26,525 nt of DNA from Phallusia fumigata (Eukaryota > Chordata > Ascidiacea > Phlebobranchia > Ascidiidae): assembly GCA_008931825.1 (NCBI GenBank), contig QXVZ01028720.1, forward strand, positions 976 through 27,500. Direction: 5' to 3'. The position numbers were made by a program, and so were the translations under genes. Positions 1 through 9,806 of the stretch are shown piece after piece. The first letter of the stretch is position 1; every line of letters starts with the position of its first letter. Below the pieces are notes generated by a model that worked only from the letters and a program-made list of their open reading frames with translations, ran no database searches and was not told the DNA's origin.

Positions 1-801
1 TGCATTTGCCCCCTTTGACCCTGTAAATACAATCCTGGCCGTTGAATTCAGTTGGCATCCTTCGTTATTCAACAACGTTCAAATGAACAGCTGTCGAGTG
101 CGATAGATTGGTCGTGAAAAGTGGTTTCGTGAATTGGACAGAAATCACGGACGGTTACGCTTGTGCAGTGACACAGAACAGCATGACACGTAATCAATGA
201 AAGAAGATGGAGATCGGGGGATGAGTCGCACCTGAACAGGAAGCGTGGGCTGGGTAAAAACGACAAATTAAAATGGGCTGCAACCAAGCGATTCTGCTCG
301 GCGGTGTTTTGTACAAACAACGATGGTTGTACGCACTCTCGCGCGGAAACTGTGACGGTGTTTTGGGATTGTTTGGATCGAGAGAACGTAATAAAAGGCA
401 ATTGCAAGACACTTGGCCAACTTTCGACCACCAGCAACTTTTTGCAATTTTTTACACAAAGACTTGGTGATTATTTTGGTACACAATTCACGGTTTTAAA
501 TAGACTCAATAAGAAAAATTTACAAGCCAGTAATTGTGTGTAAAACATTTTTTACAAACGCTATTGTCATCATGTACTGATCACTCGTATTCATGTCATA
601 AGCAGAGTGTCTCCGCAGGGGGGTACAAATGTCAAAGCATGGTTGATTGAATATAGATGACTCGGAATACGCTTTAGGCGAGGCATTTGGTAAACAGGCC
701 TCAACTCTGCCAGATTGCAACAATTGATTTATCAACCCGGTTGCACGGTTGAATGCAAAAGTCTGCTCGTGTATGACGCCCTATTACCTTTTGTAAACCA
801 G
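1..801. other. Non-coding or unresolved sequence at the left edge
   Basis: Several overlapping ORFs occur on both strands (for example 304-543 plus and 69-437 minus), but none has a clear splice context or motif. A copy of the dispersed foldback repeat covers about 478-573. Confidence 0.4.
478..573 (+). repeat. Diverged copy of the foldback family
   Basis: Reads GGTACACAATTCACGGTTTT, the reverse complement of the element's right end. It is followed by a left-arm-like segment with ACAAGCCAGTA and TGTGTGTAAAACATT and a loop like that of 4735-4880 (ACAAACGCTATTGTCATCAT). Confidence 0.55.
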
Positions 802-936
802 GGCGACGCGCAGAAGATATGGGATGTTTGCAAGAAAAGAACGAAGCATAAAATCTACCCACACCGCGTGGTTGCTGCTTCACGGGATGATTTGCAGACA
901 CAACACGAGCAACCGCTGCACATAGCACGGGAAATG
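802..936 (+). CDS. Candidate internal exon of an unidentified plus-strand gene
   Basis: This is a 135-nt segment, open in one frame for exactly 45 codons. It is flanked by acceptor attaccttttgtaaaccag and donor GAAATG|GTGATA. It begins GDAQKIWDVCKKRTKHKIYP and ends HIAREM. The composition is protein-like (charged, few low-complexity runs), and the frame is open on both sides (715-978). I do not recognise a family. It would belong to a gene convergent with the receptor. No phase-compatible partner exon was established, and the antisense strand is also partly open, so this remains a candidate. Confidence 0.3.
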
Positions 937-991
937 GTGATAATCTCAGTACACATCTACAACAAAAAACAGCAGTGACATTGCGCCTTCG

Positions 992-1456
992 GTGAAATCA
1001 GGCCTGTTGTATGTTGAAACAGTGGGGTGTTGTTTAAACGGATGCTATGTAACACTCTGGGTTTTAAAATGGGCGGCATGTACTTACCAAAACGGTTTAA
1101 CAAAACAGAGTGGTATGACAGACCGTCTGTACCAGGCTCGTGACCTTATACTTGTTTACATGCAGCATTTTCGAAATACCCTTGAAACTAAAGATGTACA
1201 AAAGATAAAGCTGAAGCAGATGCGCGCAAGACGCAAGCAGATGCTGTACATAAAAACGCAACATAGTAAAAGTAAAACCAACGCATCAACAAGTTTGTTT
1301 GTTTTAATTTTCTCCACTAAGGCCAGAATAGGCTCCAAATATACAATGCTCATATTGAGTCAAGCTGGGCCACGCTGGCACCACTTTTATTGTCGCAGTG
1401 ACAGATTGCTTCATCCAATATCCGTTGTCACATTTCACTTTTTTTATGCTCTATAG
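992..1456 (+). other. Unassigned 154-codon ORF, possibly spurious
   Basis: The longest plus-strand ORF in the window. The middle part is Lys/Arg/Gln-rich (KLKQMRARRKQM) and the rest is mixed. It overlaps the inferred 3' UTR of the receptor, has no recognised motif, and shows no convincing splice sites in phase with 802-936. In 26 kb of AT-rich DNA an ORF of this length can arise by chance. It could equally be a decayed coding fragment. Confidence 0.15.
1386..1391 (-). terminator. Candidate polyadenylation signal of the minus-strand receptor gene
   Basis: The plus strand reads tttatt, which is AATAAA on the minus strand, about 360 nt past the stop codon at 1750. It is the first canonical hexamer seen downstream of the stop. 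Several plus-strand ORFs overlap this presumed 3' UTR. Confidence 0.35.
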
Positions 1457-1749
1457 GTGGAGACTTGCGCCATCCCCTTTTAAGAGTCAATGGATTGGTA
1501 AAAGTCGCCAGACAGATTATTCAGTATCGTGTGTTTGCAACACTACGACACAGCAAAAATGAAAATTGGAAATATAAAAACAAATGTTAAATGAAACGCG
1601 CGGGAGATAACCAAGCCCACTTCGCAGGGTTTACTTTCTTTTATGACATACAAACGTTCTTATGACGTTGTGTCAAATTGCGAAGAGTCAAAGTGTAATT
1701 TGGGCAGGACACCCTTCAGCAAATTGCCGTCAAAATTTACCTTTCGGTG

Positions 1750-2276
1750 TCAATCGGCAAGGACGCTGTAGTCAGGTAAAGCCTCGTCCTGCGACAAGCG
1801 ACCCACGGCTGAATCGGTACTGATGTGTTTTGTTTTAGCGAAAAACGTGTCAAAGACAATTTTCTCAGATCCGGGCGGTGGTCCAACCGTGTGGTCTATC
1901 TTCAGTTCGTCAACAAACACGTCGTCTCTGAACAACAACCGCGCGTCTGGTTTGCGGGGATCCGAAGGTGCCATTCCCGCGGCAAGCAGCGGCTTTTTCC
2001 CGAGGCCTTGCATATCCGTTTCGTTGTCGCTGCCGCAGCCTGATGAGCCGCGCCCGGTGTCGTTGGAGGTCTCGGAAAGGCGATTGGATGATTTGAAGCA
2101 GATTGGAGGGTCAATATCTTGGTCATTTCCATCGCTAGTCCGCCCCGATGACACACCACTGCTGGAACACATGCTTTCGGTGAGGCCGCTTGAGCCGTCA
2201 GTAAAACCAGTGGACGAGCTCTCGGGCTTGGCGAGGTAGTTACCCTCCGTCCCTGACGAAACAAACCCAACCGGAC
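1750..2276 (-). CDS. Terminal exon: cytoplasmic tail of putative gp130/LIFR-like cytokine receptor
   Basis: This is the best supported exon of the window. It encodes 174 residues and ends at a TGA (1750-1752). The acceptor is ...aatcttgcag before 2276, and the exon starts with two bases (GT) that complete a codon left by the 3182-3274 exon, making Gly. It lies in the longest open frame of the window (192 codons as an uninterrupted ORF). The product is hydrophilic, with Ser/Gly/Asp-rich stretches (SSGLTESMCSSSGVSSG, RGSSGCGSDNETD) and a KKPLL dileucine-like site. It has only two tyrosines, in GNYLAKP and in the C-terminal PDYSVLAD. There is no membrane segment or catalytic domain. The Ser-rich composition resembles the distal tail of gp130, but that alone is weak homology. 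Assignment to a receptor tail rests on the upstream exons. The opposite-strand ORFs over this interval look like shadows. Confidence 0.75.
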
Positions 2277-3181
2277 CTGCAAGATTATCAAATGCACAGT
2301 TTGCTTTTGGGAGGACTAAGAGTGGCAAACATCAAAATCATGATTTCAACAAAAGCAAAAGTTTCATCAAGACCAAGTTGCTAGTAAAATCACATCGTTG
2401 TTAAATCGTTAAGCCAAAACTTAAACCAAGAAACCATTTAAAATAAAGTGCCGCGTAAATGCACAAAGTAAAATGCAGGCCAACAGCTTCCGTAGTTTAA
2501 TTTTCCACTATGCGATCTTTGCACCAGTAAACGTTTCTACGCAAAAGTGATTGTCTTAACGGTTGTTTCTCATTTAAACAAGCAAGCTGATCGCTGGTAA
2601 GATTACTGGCAAACCTCCAAAAACAGGTCTTTGAGAAAGAAAACGCAGCATGCGTCGGCCACAAAATTGTATAAGGTTTCACAAATTCAAGATACAGCTC
2701 TTGTCAGTAACAGGGTTAAGTTGCACTCTAACACGGCTTGATAAAAATCCGCGCATAGAATTTGATAAATATTGACAGCAGTGTTAAGTTTGCAGTATTC
2801 CTAATATCACGTTGCATCCAAATTTAACATGAGAAGTGTTTGAATAAATACATTGGGTGGATTCAATTGAATAAACATGTTGATTGAATTTAATAAAAAT
2901 GTCAATATGTTTCTTGTGTTGTCTGAGATATATATACATAAAAACCCCAATTCCTCTATGATTCTGCTGTGGTTGCATCAAGTCTAATGTGTACAGCAAG
3001 CGTGGGTAGCAAAGTCGCCCAAAATTTATTTAATCAAAAACGTTTAAACCAAACACTTTTAAGTCAGTTAGCGGTTAGGGAATAAATAACCTTTGAAAAA
3101 GATGCTGTAATGTTTATTGGTAACAGAAAACCAAAAAGTTGTTTTTGTAGCTTGCTTGCTACACATCAACGTAAAACTTAC
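2277..3181 (-). other. Intron between the last two receptor exons
   Basis: AT-rich, with no splice-compatible exon seen. The minus ORF 2497-2682 has no motif. The 5' end is the donor GTAAGT (3176-3181) and the 3' end is the acceptor just before 2276. Confidence 0.5.
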
Positions 3182-3274
3182 CCTGTTGTGGACAACCTGC
3201 GTTATCGCCAATTGAAACCGCAATTCCGTGTTCAAATCGGTTGTCAGTATGTTGTTGCTGTTTTTCGTCAGACG
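3182..3274 (-). CDS. Internal exon (93 nt) of the receptor tail
   Basis: A very clean small exon. The acceptor is ttctggtttttgtttag and the donor is CAACAGG|GTAAGT. It reads in one open frame forced by the next exon, starting SDEKQQQHTDNRFEHG and ending NAGCPQQ, with a single G left over that joins GT of the terminal exon (phase 1 to phase 1). The peptide is hydrophilic with no domain I recognise, consistent with a cytoplasmic linker. The intron to the terminal exon is about 0.9 kb. No other splice-compatible exon was seen in that intron. Confidence 0.6.
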
Positions 3275-3514
3275 CTAAACAAAAACCAGAATAACCGTCA
3301 GTCCTGGACAAAGGGTCTTTGGAAAACAAATCGTCCCTTTGGAGTGTATTTTAAAATTTAAAAAGTACTTTTTTCACTGATGGTCGCATGAGGTATTGCT
3401 AAAACGTTTAACAGGCAAAGCATGTCGCTATTAAGAACTGTTTGGGCCAGTAAATTTTTGATGAGAGTTATGAACAGATTCATGTTTAGTGTTCCAAAAA
3501 GTTTGGTTTGAAAA

Positions 3515-4896
3515 ATTAGTTTGTTCCAGTCGTCAACTCTAACTTGTTTTCGCAATGTTGACATGTAAGGCCGGGTGAGTTTGAAGTAATTACAAACCGA
3601 TTAACTACTAATTTTCAAACCGAGGTATTTTTTCAAACTTTCAAATTGTAGGAAACAACAATACTTTTTCCGATGTTAAGAAATGTTTGGTTTTAGCGTA
3701 GCTGTGGCGAGTGTGTTTAGCGCTGATTAATTGCCGAGCAACTGTTAATGCGCCGGCCTGTCACAGCGAAACAGCGCGGCGTTCAATATTTGGGACTGAG
3801 GAATGACATTAATGCTGTGCGCAGGCTAGCAAAAAGGCGAAAGAAACAAAATGCGCTCAGGTTTTGGAATCGAAACGTCAACGCGTGACGCCCAGTTTAA
3901 GAATTTATTACTGCCGAAAATTTGGCAAACCGTTACAAGGCTTTCATTTACACCATTAACATTTGTAAAGACGTTTTTTTGCAGGTCGTTAAAAGGAATT
4001 TAAAGTTCTTGTAGCAAAGGTCAAAAATACAACGAGAATCAATGATTGATCCTGGGAATACAAGACACGGATTTAAACAGTTGTTTGATTCAGAACAAAA
4101 GTCTGCATAACGTTTCAACAGTCGCTGTTGTTATCATCTTTGTTATCAGCAAAATGATTGATCATTGTATCATTACCACCATGCTTAGTAAAACATTAGG
4201 TTTTACGGTAAGTCTTTCCTGCAGCCACAGACGTCAGGCGTTTTTTGGACAAATTTATAATTAGTAAATTCCATACTACACCAGTTTGTGAATTGCTTTA
4301 AAGCGGTTTTTCATTAGGCAAGATCAATTTTAATCAAAAACACATCTGCCAGGGTAATACATTGTAACGGAAACGTTTCAACAATCCTGTTGTCATTGTT
4401 AATTACAAAGTATTTACAAAACACAAGCACTCTAAAGGTTATATCTTTAATTAGGATGTAAGTTCGAAACTTGGGTTCCTAAGTTCATCTTTACGTGACG
4501 AAGCTGAACTCAGGAAGGCAATGAGCCGTCTACGTTGAGCGACAGATTAATCTAAATTTATCTTAATTTCAAGGGGCAGATAGTGCAGTTTTCAGGGCTG
4601 ATGTCTCTGATCACAATAACCACAAGAGATCTATGTTTAAATTCGAAAATTTTAACAGACTTGATTTAAATATTTTTCTGCCGGTTTTGATTGGTTCAAA
4701 TGAGTACTTGTTTATCAGATTAAATTATTTATCCTCAATGAGAAGATACAAGCCAGTACTTGCGTGTAAAACATTTTCTACGTTTCGACAAACGCTGTTG
4801 TTATCATCAGGAATGTTTTACACACAAGTACTGGCTTGTATCTTCTCATTGAGAATATTTAAAACCGTGAATTGTGTACCAAAAATATATATACTC
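3515..4896 (+). repeat. Left copy of a 1.38-kb direct duplication (probably allelic)
   Basis: The same 1.38 kb recurs at 4898-6282, separated only by the n at 4897. I count roughly 25-30 substitutions and small indels, almost all in the first two thirds, while the last 450 bp or so are identical. The junction at a single n and the allele-like divergence suggest overlapping contigs from two haplotypes rather than a true tandem duplication. ORFs inside it (such as 4046-4264) differ between copies mostly at amino-acid-changing sites, so they are unlikely to be coding. Confidence 0.8.
4735..4880 (+). mobile_element. Foldback element, left copy (MITE-like)
   Basis: Inverted arms of about 41 bp (4735-4775 and 4812-4852) pair with one mismatch around a 36-bp loop; the right arm continues into AAAACCGTGAATTGTGTACC. 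The same sequence is present in the duplicate block and, diverged, near 0.5 kb, 8.9 kb and 9.15 kb. No coding capacity is seen, so if mobile it would be a non-autonomous element. Confidence 0.6.
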
Positions 4897-4897
4897 N

Positions 4898-6282
4898 ATT
4901 AGTTTGTTCCAGTCGTCAACTCTAACTAGTTTTCGCAATGTTGACATGTAAAGGCCGGGTGAATTTGAAGTAATTGCAAACCGATTAACTACTAATTTAC
5001 AAACCGAGGTATTTTTTCAAACTTTCAAATTGTAGGAAACAACAATACTTTTTCCGATGTTAAGAAATGTTTGGTTTTAGCGTAGCTGTCGCGAGTGTGT
5101 TTAGCGCTGATTAATTGCCGAGTAACTGTTAATGCGTCGGCCTGTCACAGCAAAACAGCGCGGCGTTCAATATTTGGACCTAAGGAATGACATTAATGCT
5201 GTGCGCAGGCTTGCAAAAAGGCGAAAGAAACAAAATGCGCTCTGGTTTTGGAATCGAAACGTCAACGCGTGACGCCCAGTTTAAGAATTTATTACTGCCG
5301 AAAATTTGGCAAACCGTTACAAGGCTTTCATTTTCACCATTAACATTTGTAAAGACGTTTTTTTTTGCAGTTCGTTAAAAGGAATTTAAAGTTCTTGTAG
5401 CAAAGGTCAAAAATACAACGCGAATCAATGATTGATCCTGGGAATACAAGACACGGATTTAAACAGTTGTTTGATTCAGAACAAAAGTCTGCATAACGTT
5501 TCAAAAGTCGCTGTTGTTATCATCTTTGTTATCAGCAGAATGATTGATCATTGTATCATTACAAACATGCTTAGCAAAACATTAGGTTTTACAGTAAGTC
5601 TTTCCTGCAGCCACAGACGTCAGGCGTTTTTTGGACAAATTTATAATTATTAAATTCCATACTACACCAGTTTGTGAATTGCTTTAAAACGGTTTGTCAT
5701 TAGGCAAGATCAATTTTAATCAAAAACACATCTGCCAGGGTAATACATTGTAACGGAAACGTTTCAACAATCCTGTTGTCATTGTGAACTACAAAGTATT
5801 TATAAAACACAAGCACTCTAAAGGTTATATCTTTAATTAGGATGTAAGTTCGAAACTTGGGTTCCTAAGTTCATCTTTACGTGACGAAGCTGAACTCAGG
5901 AAGGCAATGAGCCGTCTACGTTGAGCGACAGATTAATCTAAATTTATCTTAATTTCAAGGGGCAGATAGTGCAGTTTTCAGGGCTGATGTCTCTGATCAC
6001 AATAACCACAAGAGATCTATGTTTAAATTCGAAAATTTTAACAGACTTGATTTAAATATTTTTCTGCCGGTTTTGATTGGTTCAAATGAGTACTTGTTTA
6101 TCAGATTAAATTATTTATCCTCAATGAGAAGATACAAGCCAGTACTTGCGTGTAAAACATTTTCTACGTTTCGACAAACGCTGTTGTTATCATCAGGAAT
6201 GTTTTACACACAAGTACTGGCTTGTATCTTCTCATTGAGAATATTTAAAACCGTGAATTGTGTACCAAAAATATATATACTC
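4898..6282 (+). repeat. Right copy of the 1.38-kb direct duplication
   Basis: Partner of 3515-4896. The copy ends where unique sequence resumes (TCTGG at about 6281). It includes the same foldback element near its 3' end. Confidence 0.8.
6120..6266 (+). mobile_element. Foldback element, duplicate copy
   Basis: Identical to 4735-4880 and part of the duplicated block, so it probably represents the same locus. Arms are about 6120-6160 and 6197-6237. Confidence 0.55.
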
Positions 6283-6342
6283 TGGTAAAATCTGATTTTA
6301 TTGTCCCGTAACTAAGCAGTCGTAAGGAAAAATGATGGATTG

Positions 6343-6765
6343 TCAGACTGATGAAGTTAACAACAGAGATGCAAAACTTGCAAAACCCCTCATCCATTTA
6401 TCGAGTAAATTAATTTTGACCACCAGCAGCGGCAAGACGGTATTTGAGCCAATAGATCGTGCGGTTTGGCAGGTGACAGCCTGTCTTGACGAGGAAGCGA
6501 CTTGCGGTGGCCGTTGTCGCACGCAACTTCCTTTCCCGCCATTGGACAAGTCGTTGCTCGGTGGAACCCGAAACCAAAGGTTTATAATCAACCCCTTGTG
6601 GTCCCCACAGCATCGTGGTAAATAAATGCAGGTATTGATTAGGAATGGAAGAGGGACGCCTGGACTATTGTTTTCATCCCGTTGCGGTTTTAGGCGTTTC
6701 CTGAGAAACGTCGCAGCCTCGAATAAACGTTGTTTATTTAATCGAAAATAAATAATAAAATGCAA
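6343..6765 (-). other. Candidate coding segment, frame and strand unresolved (FNIII-like or Box1-like)
   Basis: A GC-richer island open on both strands. Minus frame A (about 6437-6590, acceptor ggaccacaag, donor GCTGCTG|GTGGTC, phase 1 at both ends) reads PLVSGSTEQRLVQWR and later YWLKYRL, resembling FNIII B and C strands, and would fit the receptor in phase. Minus frame B is open for 140 codons (6343-6765) and contains LRKRLKPQRDENNSPGVPLP, a basic stretch followed by P-G-V-P-L-P, like a Box 1 motif. The plus frame (6332-6625) is also open, with acceptor ccaccagcag and donor CATCGTG|GTAAAT. At most one is real. The minus strand is preferred because the receptor gene runs that way. Confidence 0.3.
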
Positions 6766-7932
6766 ATTTGAGGCGCACCTATAATGTTGACTTGCTAAAT
6801 GGTAAAAAATATTTTGCTTCCCACTTTTACTGCGACTTTTCAGTTTTCACCACACCGGTTCAAGTTCTAGTTTGTTACTCCATGTTGCGCTCCGTTTAAC
6901 CGCTAAAGCCAGTGAAGCAACTGTTTAGCAATCATCGCGGGTAGGGGTGTATTTTGTCCGTGTAGGCGGCCATTATTTGCGTTGTGTGGTGACTTTTCAG
7001 GTTAATGGTTACATAAAATTGATGTCATTCCAACGCAGCCAAGCCTCGGTACAGAAATAGATTGTAGTCTATGTTTGTTTGGGGCATATCATATATTTGG
7101 GACGATTTGATCTGGAACCCTTGTAGTTTATGTCATGCCGAATCTCCAACCAAAACACGATATTTTATTGGTCTGCGACATAGTAAAAACGACTAAATGA
7201 GTATTTTTAATTCCCGCACTTTGGCACATCCGTCACAAAAATTGTTTTCGTTAATTCCATTAGGCGGATTTTAGCAACTTTCCCGTTTCGGGCAGTTTAC
7301 GTCACGCTGTAGTTCAGCTATAACGCCGGAATACTTTACACTAAGGAATGCGTAACTTGAAGAGCCAGCAGTCGCAACGAAGCGAAAATTTTGCGTGGGC
7401 GTTTGGTCCAGTAGACCACATTGCATATGTTATTAACTGCCCTATAGGCGTATTTGTGGTTTCAGGTTTCGATTTGGATAAGGACTACTTGTACTGATTG
7501 AGACTGTGCGAATTCGACTCTGTTTCTCTTCAATTTCGAGATTGTTTTTTCAGACTACGAGTTTTTACAATTCTGCGATATTGCTTTGGGTGAAAACCAA
7601 AGACTTTCAGACGTTGCCTGTGCGTGTGGTGAAGGGTTGTTAACGCTCCACACACTTGTGTTGATGGTGGGGGTAAAAACAATCTTATGCCGTTTGATTT
7701 TCGCCGTTTCTCGCACACAAGAGTTAAGGCTAATCCATTATATCTTAGAAATGAGTTTTCAGTCAGACAGCTACGGATATCCCCTGGAGGTGTGTGTGTA
7801 GGACAGCTTGCGTTTCACACTCAGAAGGTTTCGCGAGCATTACACGCAGAATTTGTATGTTCCGCGTTAAACAATCCTATGCCAGGTGGTTTAGGTTAGA
7901 CTGGTTGTAAAGTTGAACACGAAAATACCAAC
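6766..7932. other. Probable receptor intron sequence with weak exon-like segments
   Basis: Mostly AT-rich without clear exons. Near 7.55-7.78 kb there is a good minus acceptor (cacacacacacctccag, about 7780) and a good plus acceptor (gattgttttttcag, about 7553), each followed by open frames. Neither could be tied to the gene with confidence. Confidence 0.35.
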
Positions 7933-8044
7933 CTAGCTGCTCGACCGTCCCCAAAGTCAGAGGTTCAACTTCCTCTTTGGACTCATCAGTTGAAACTAAC
8001 TCGTCATCGCCTCGTTTGTCACCCAACTTTTTCTCGATGTCCAT
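7933..8044 (-). CDS. Internal exon (112 nt), acidic; probable membrane-proximal cytoplasmic segment
   Basis: The open frame is MDIEKKLGDKRGDDELVSTD followed by ESKEEVEPLTLGTVEQL, 37 codons plus one base. The acceptor is cgtggtttacag (moderate) and the donor is CAGCTAG|GTTGGT (weak). Only this frame is open from the acceptor. Its phase-1 end joins the 3182-3274 exon to give Ala. The acidic Asp/Glu/Lys-rich composition fits an intracellular segment; the DIEKK run recalls the region around Box 2 of gp130-type receptors, which is only a suggestion. If translation continued past the donor it would read GWYFRVQLYN before a stop, which looks like an FNIII F strand, so an extracellular exon with a different donor is an alternative. 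The initial Met is not thought to be a start codon. Confidence 0.5.
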
Positions 8045-8623
8045 CTGTAAACCACGTATATTTTGAAAGGGAGAAATCTCCGCAGAACAGTATGACGGAT
8101 AAAGACTTGGATTCGGATGCTTTCAGGGAACTTTTAGTTTTGCTTTACAAGTCATTCAACTTTAAATTTTACTAAAAGACATGTACATTTTGCGAAAAAT
8201 GTAGTCATCGTCGGTATCTGTAAAAAACAGCACACACCAAATAGAAGCCCAAATCGACATCGGAAATTAAAAACATCCCCAAACAATGAAGAAAAAAACT
8301 GAAAAAATCCGCATTGAGGCGCGTTTGCGCTGATTACAAGCTACAAAAATGGCGGTGGTGAATCCAGCTACCATGCTTTGCCGTGGGCTTACCGAAAACG
8401 GGTTTGGTCAATAAGGTCCCCTAGTATAAATCGCAGTTGGTATTTTAAGTGTGTTTTTTGGCCTCGGCGCGGACAAGTAATATTAATAATTTTCCANCGA
8501 TTACTTTCCGAAAATTACTGAACGGGGTACGACAAACTGGTTGGTGAAGGGATGCCGAAATAAAAAAGGTTAAGAACTATTGGCCTAGAAAATATGTTGT
8601 GCAGTTTGGGGTATTTAGAGCAC
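8045..8623. other. Receptor intron or missing-exon interval with an unresolved n (8497)
   Basis: Lies between the last recognised ectodomain exon and the acidic exon. A strong minus acceptor (gtgtgctgttttttacag, about 8204) is followed by TDDDYIFRKMYMSF, and a 28-nt segment near 8400 is bounded by an AG and GTAAGC, but neither fits in phase. No WSXWS box and no convincing transmembrane helix is seen here. Confidence 0.4.
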
Positions 8624-8713
8624 ATATATTTCGGAAATAGATGGTTCGAACTTTAACAATCTTGCCATCCAGGTGTTCAGTCCAGTTCAAAAACATGGAC
8701 ACCTTAAATTTTA
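8624..8713 (-). CDS. Internal exon (90 nt): end of cytokine-receptor domain (F-G strands)
   Basis: The acceptor is gctgcattttctaag and the donor is AAATAT|GTGCTC, which is weak. Two leading bases (TA) complete the codon left by the 9807-9998 exon, and one base is left over, so the exon is phase 1 at both ends. It encodes 29 residues, KFKVSMFLNWTEHLDGK then IVKVRTIYFRNI. The pattern of alternating hydrophobics, then D-G-K, then a hydrophobic stretch is colinear with the F and G strands that close the first domain of the gp130 cytokine-binding module, where the family also has an intron. N-W-T is a glycosylation sequon. The frame runs on only 11 more codons to a stop, so splicing is required. 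Confidence 0.42.
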
Positions 8714-8817
8714 CTTAGAAAATGCAGCAAAACTTTGGCATAATTTCAAATGACCACGGTTCTCTTAATGCTTCTTTGAACTAAATTTCCTGAATGGCAA
8801 AAGTTAATTACGTAATC

Positions 8818-8960
8818 ACAAGGAGAAGACACAAACCTCAGTGTATAACATTCTCCGTTCCGACAAACGCTGTAGACATAATCAGGAAACGTAGAAAACG
8901 TTTCACACAAGTAATGGCTTGTATCTTATTGAGACTTTTTAAAACCGTAAATTGTGTACC
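8818..8960 (+). repeat. Diverged copy of the foldback family
   Basis: Contains GACAAACGCTGTAGACATAA in place of the loop, then CACACAAGTAATGGCTTGTATC and AAAACCGTAAATTGTGTACC, matching the right arm and right end of 4735-4880. The left arm is degenerate. Confidence 0.5.
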
Positions 8961-9130
8961 CGAGTTTATTAACTGTTTATATGGGAAATAATTTAACCAC
9001 GTGCCGTGTTATCCAATAGTCGTCAAGCTGTTTTAAGGCATTAGATCGACTAGAAAACGTATTAAAAAGCGATTAAGATGTAAAAACGAGAACCCATAAA
9101 ATATAAATGACTGATAGGAGGCCGAAATTA
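8919..9130 (+). repeat. Left copy of a 212-bp duplication flanking the n at 9131
   Basis: Repeats at 9132-9343 with a few substitutions. Treated as unmerged allelic contig ends. Confidence 0.8.
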
Positions 9131-9131
9131 N

Positions 9132-9343
9132 TTGTATCTTATTGGGGCTATTTAAAACCGTGAATTGTGTGAATAAGTTTATTACCTATTTATATGGGAA
9201 ATAATTTTAACATGTGCCGTGTTATCGAATAGTCGTCAAGCTGTTTTAAGGCATTAGATCGACTAGAAAACGTATCAAAAAGCGATTAAGATGTAAAAAC
9301 GAGAACCCATGAAATATAAATGACTGATAGGAGGCCGAAATTA
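9132..9343 (+). repeat. Right copy of the 212-bp duplication
   Basis: Partner of 8919-9130. It begins inside the foldback repeat right arm, so the repeat appears here a second time, truncated. Confidence 0.8.
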
Positions 9344-9806
9344 TTTCTACGTCTGGATTAAAGTATCGAATTATGAAATGCAAAGAACAAAACCACAAAG
9401 TATTTTCTCTCGATGATAGTTTGTTGACGGTCATTGGGTTTAGTTTGTGACAAAATAAAACGCTTTATTTGAGTGTTAATTTTGTAGTATGTTAGACAAA
9501 TTCGTCTGCATATTTTTCCATACAAACGCAATGTGTACAAGTGCTGTAAAAGGTAGATGTTGGTCGAGGTACGCGTAAGTATGCTTCGGAAAATAATTCG
9601 AATATTTGGAAGTGTCAGGACCCAAAACTGATCGTCGATTTTTCCAAACAAAAAAAATGGACTGTGGGTTTTGGTTCGATTTTTCCCGCTCAATAGACCC
9701 CTGTTCTATGTTCAGTGTTGTAAAAAACAGCCATCATGGGTAACTAACAACCGCAATGGCGCACAACGACGACCGGCCAAGCACAAAGCCTTGCGAACGA
9801 ACGTAC

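Noticed and set aside
304-543. Plus ORF containing WDCLDREN, reminiscent of the catalytic motif of Sac-type phosphoinositide phosphatases
   Set aside because: The essential C-x5-R-[TS] context is altered, the surroundings do not match the family, a foldback repeat begins inside the ORF, and no splice partner was seen.
1823-2239. Plus-strand ORF of 138 codons over the receptor tail
   Set aside because: Shadow of the minus-strand terminal exon, which has better splice support and a continuous upstream chain.
4046-4264. Plus ORF with a hydrophobic stretch (VAVVIIFVIS), acceptor and a GTAAGT donor
   Set aside because: The two allelic copies (4046 and 5432) differ mainly at amino-acid-changing positions, and the strand is opposite to the receptor. 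Probably intron sequence.
9358-9693. Minus ORF of 111 codons
   Set aside because: Phe/Ile/Arg/Lys-rich product typical of translated AT-rich DNA. It lies in the intron between two well-placed receptor exons.
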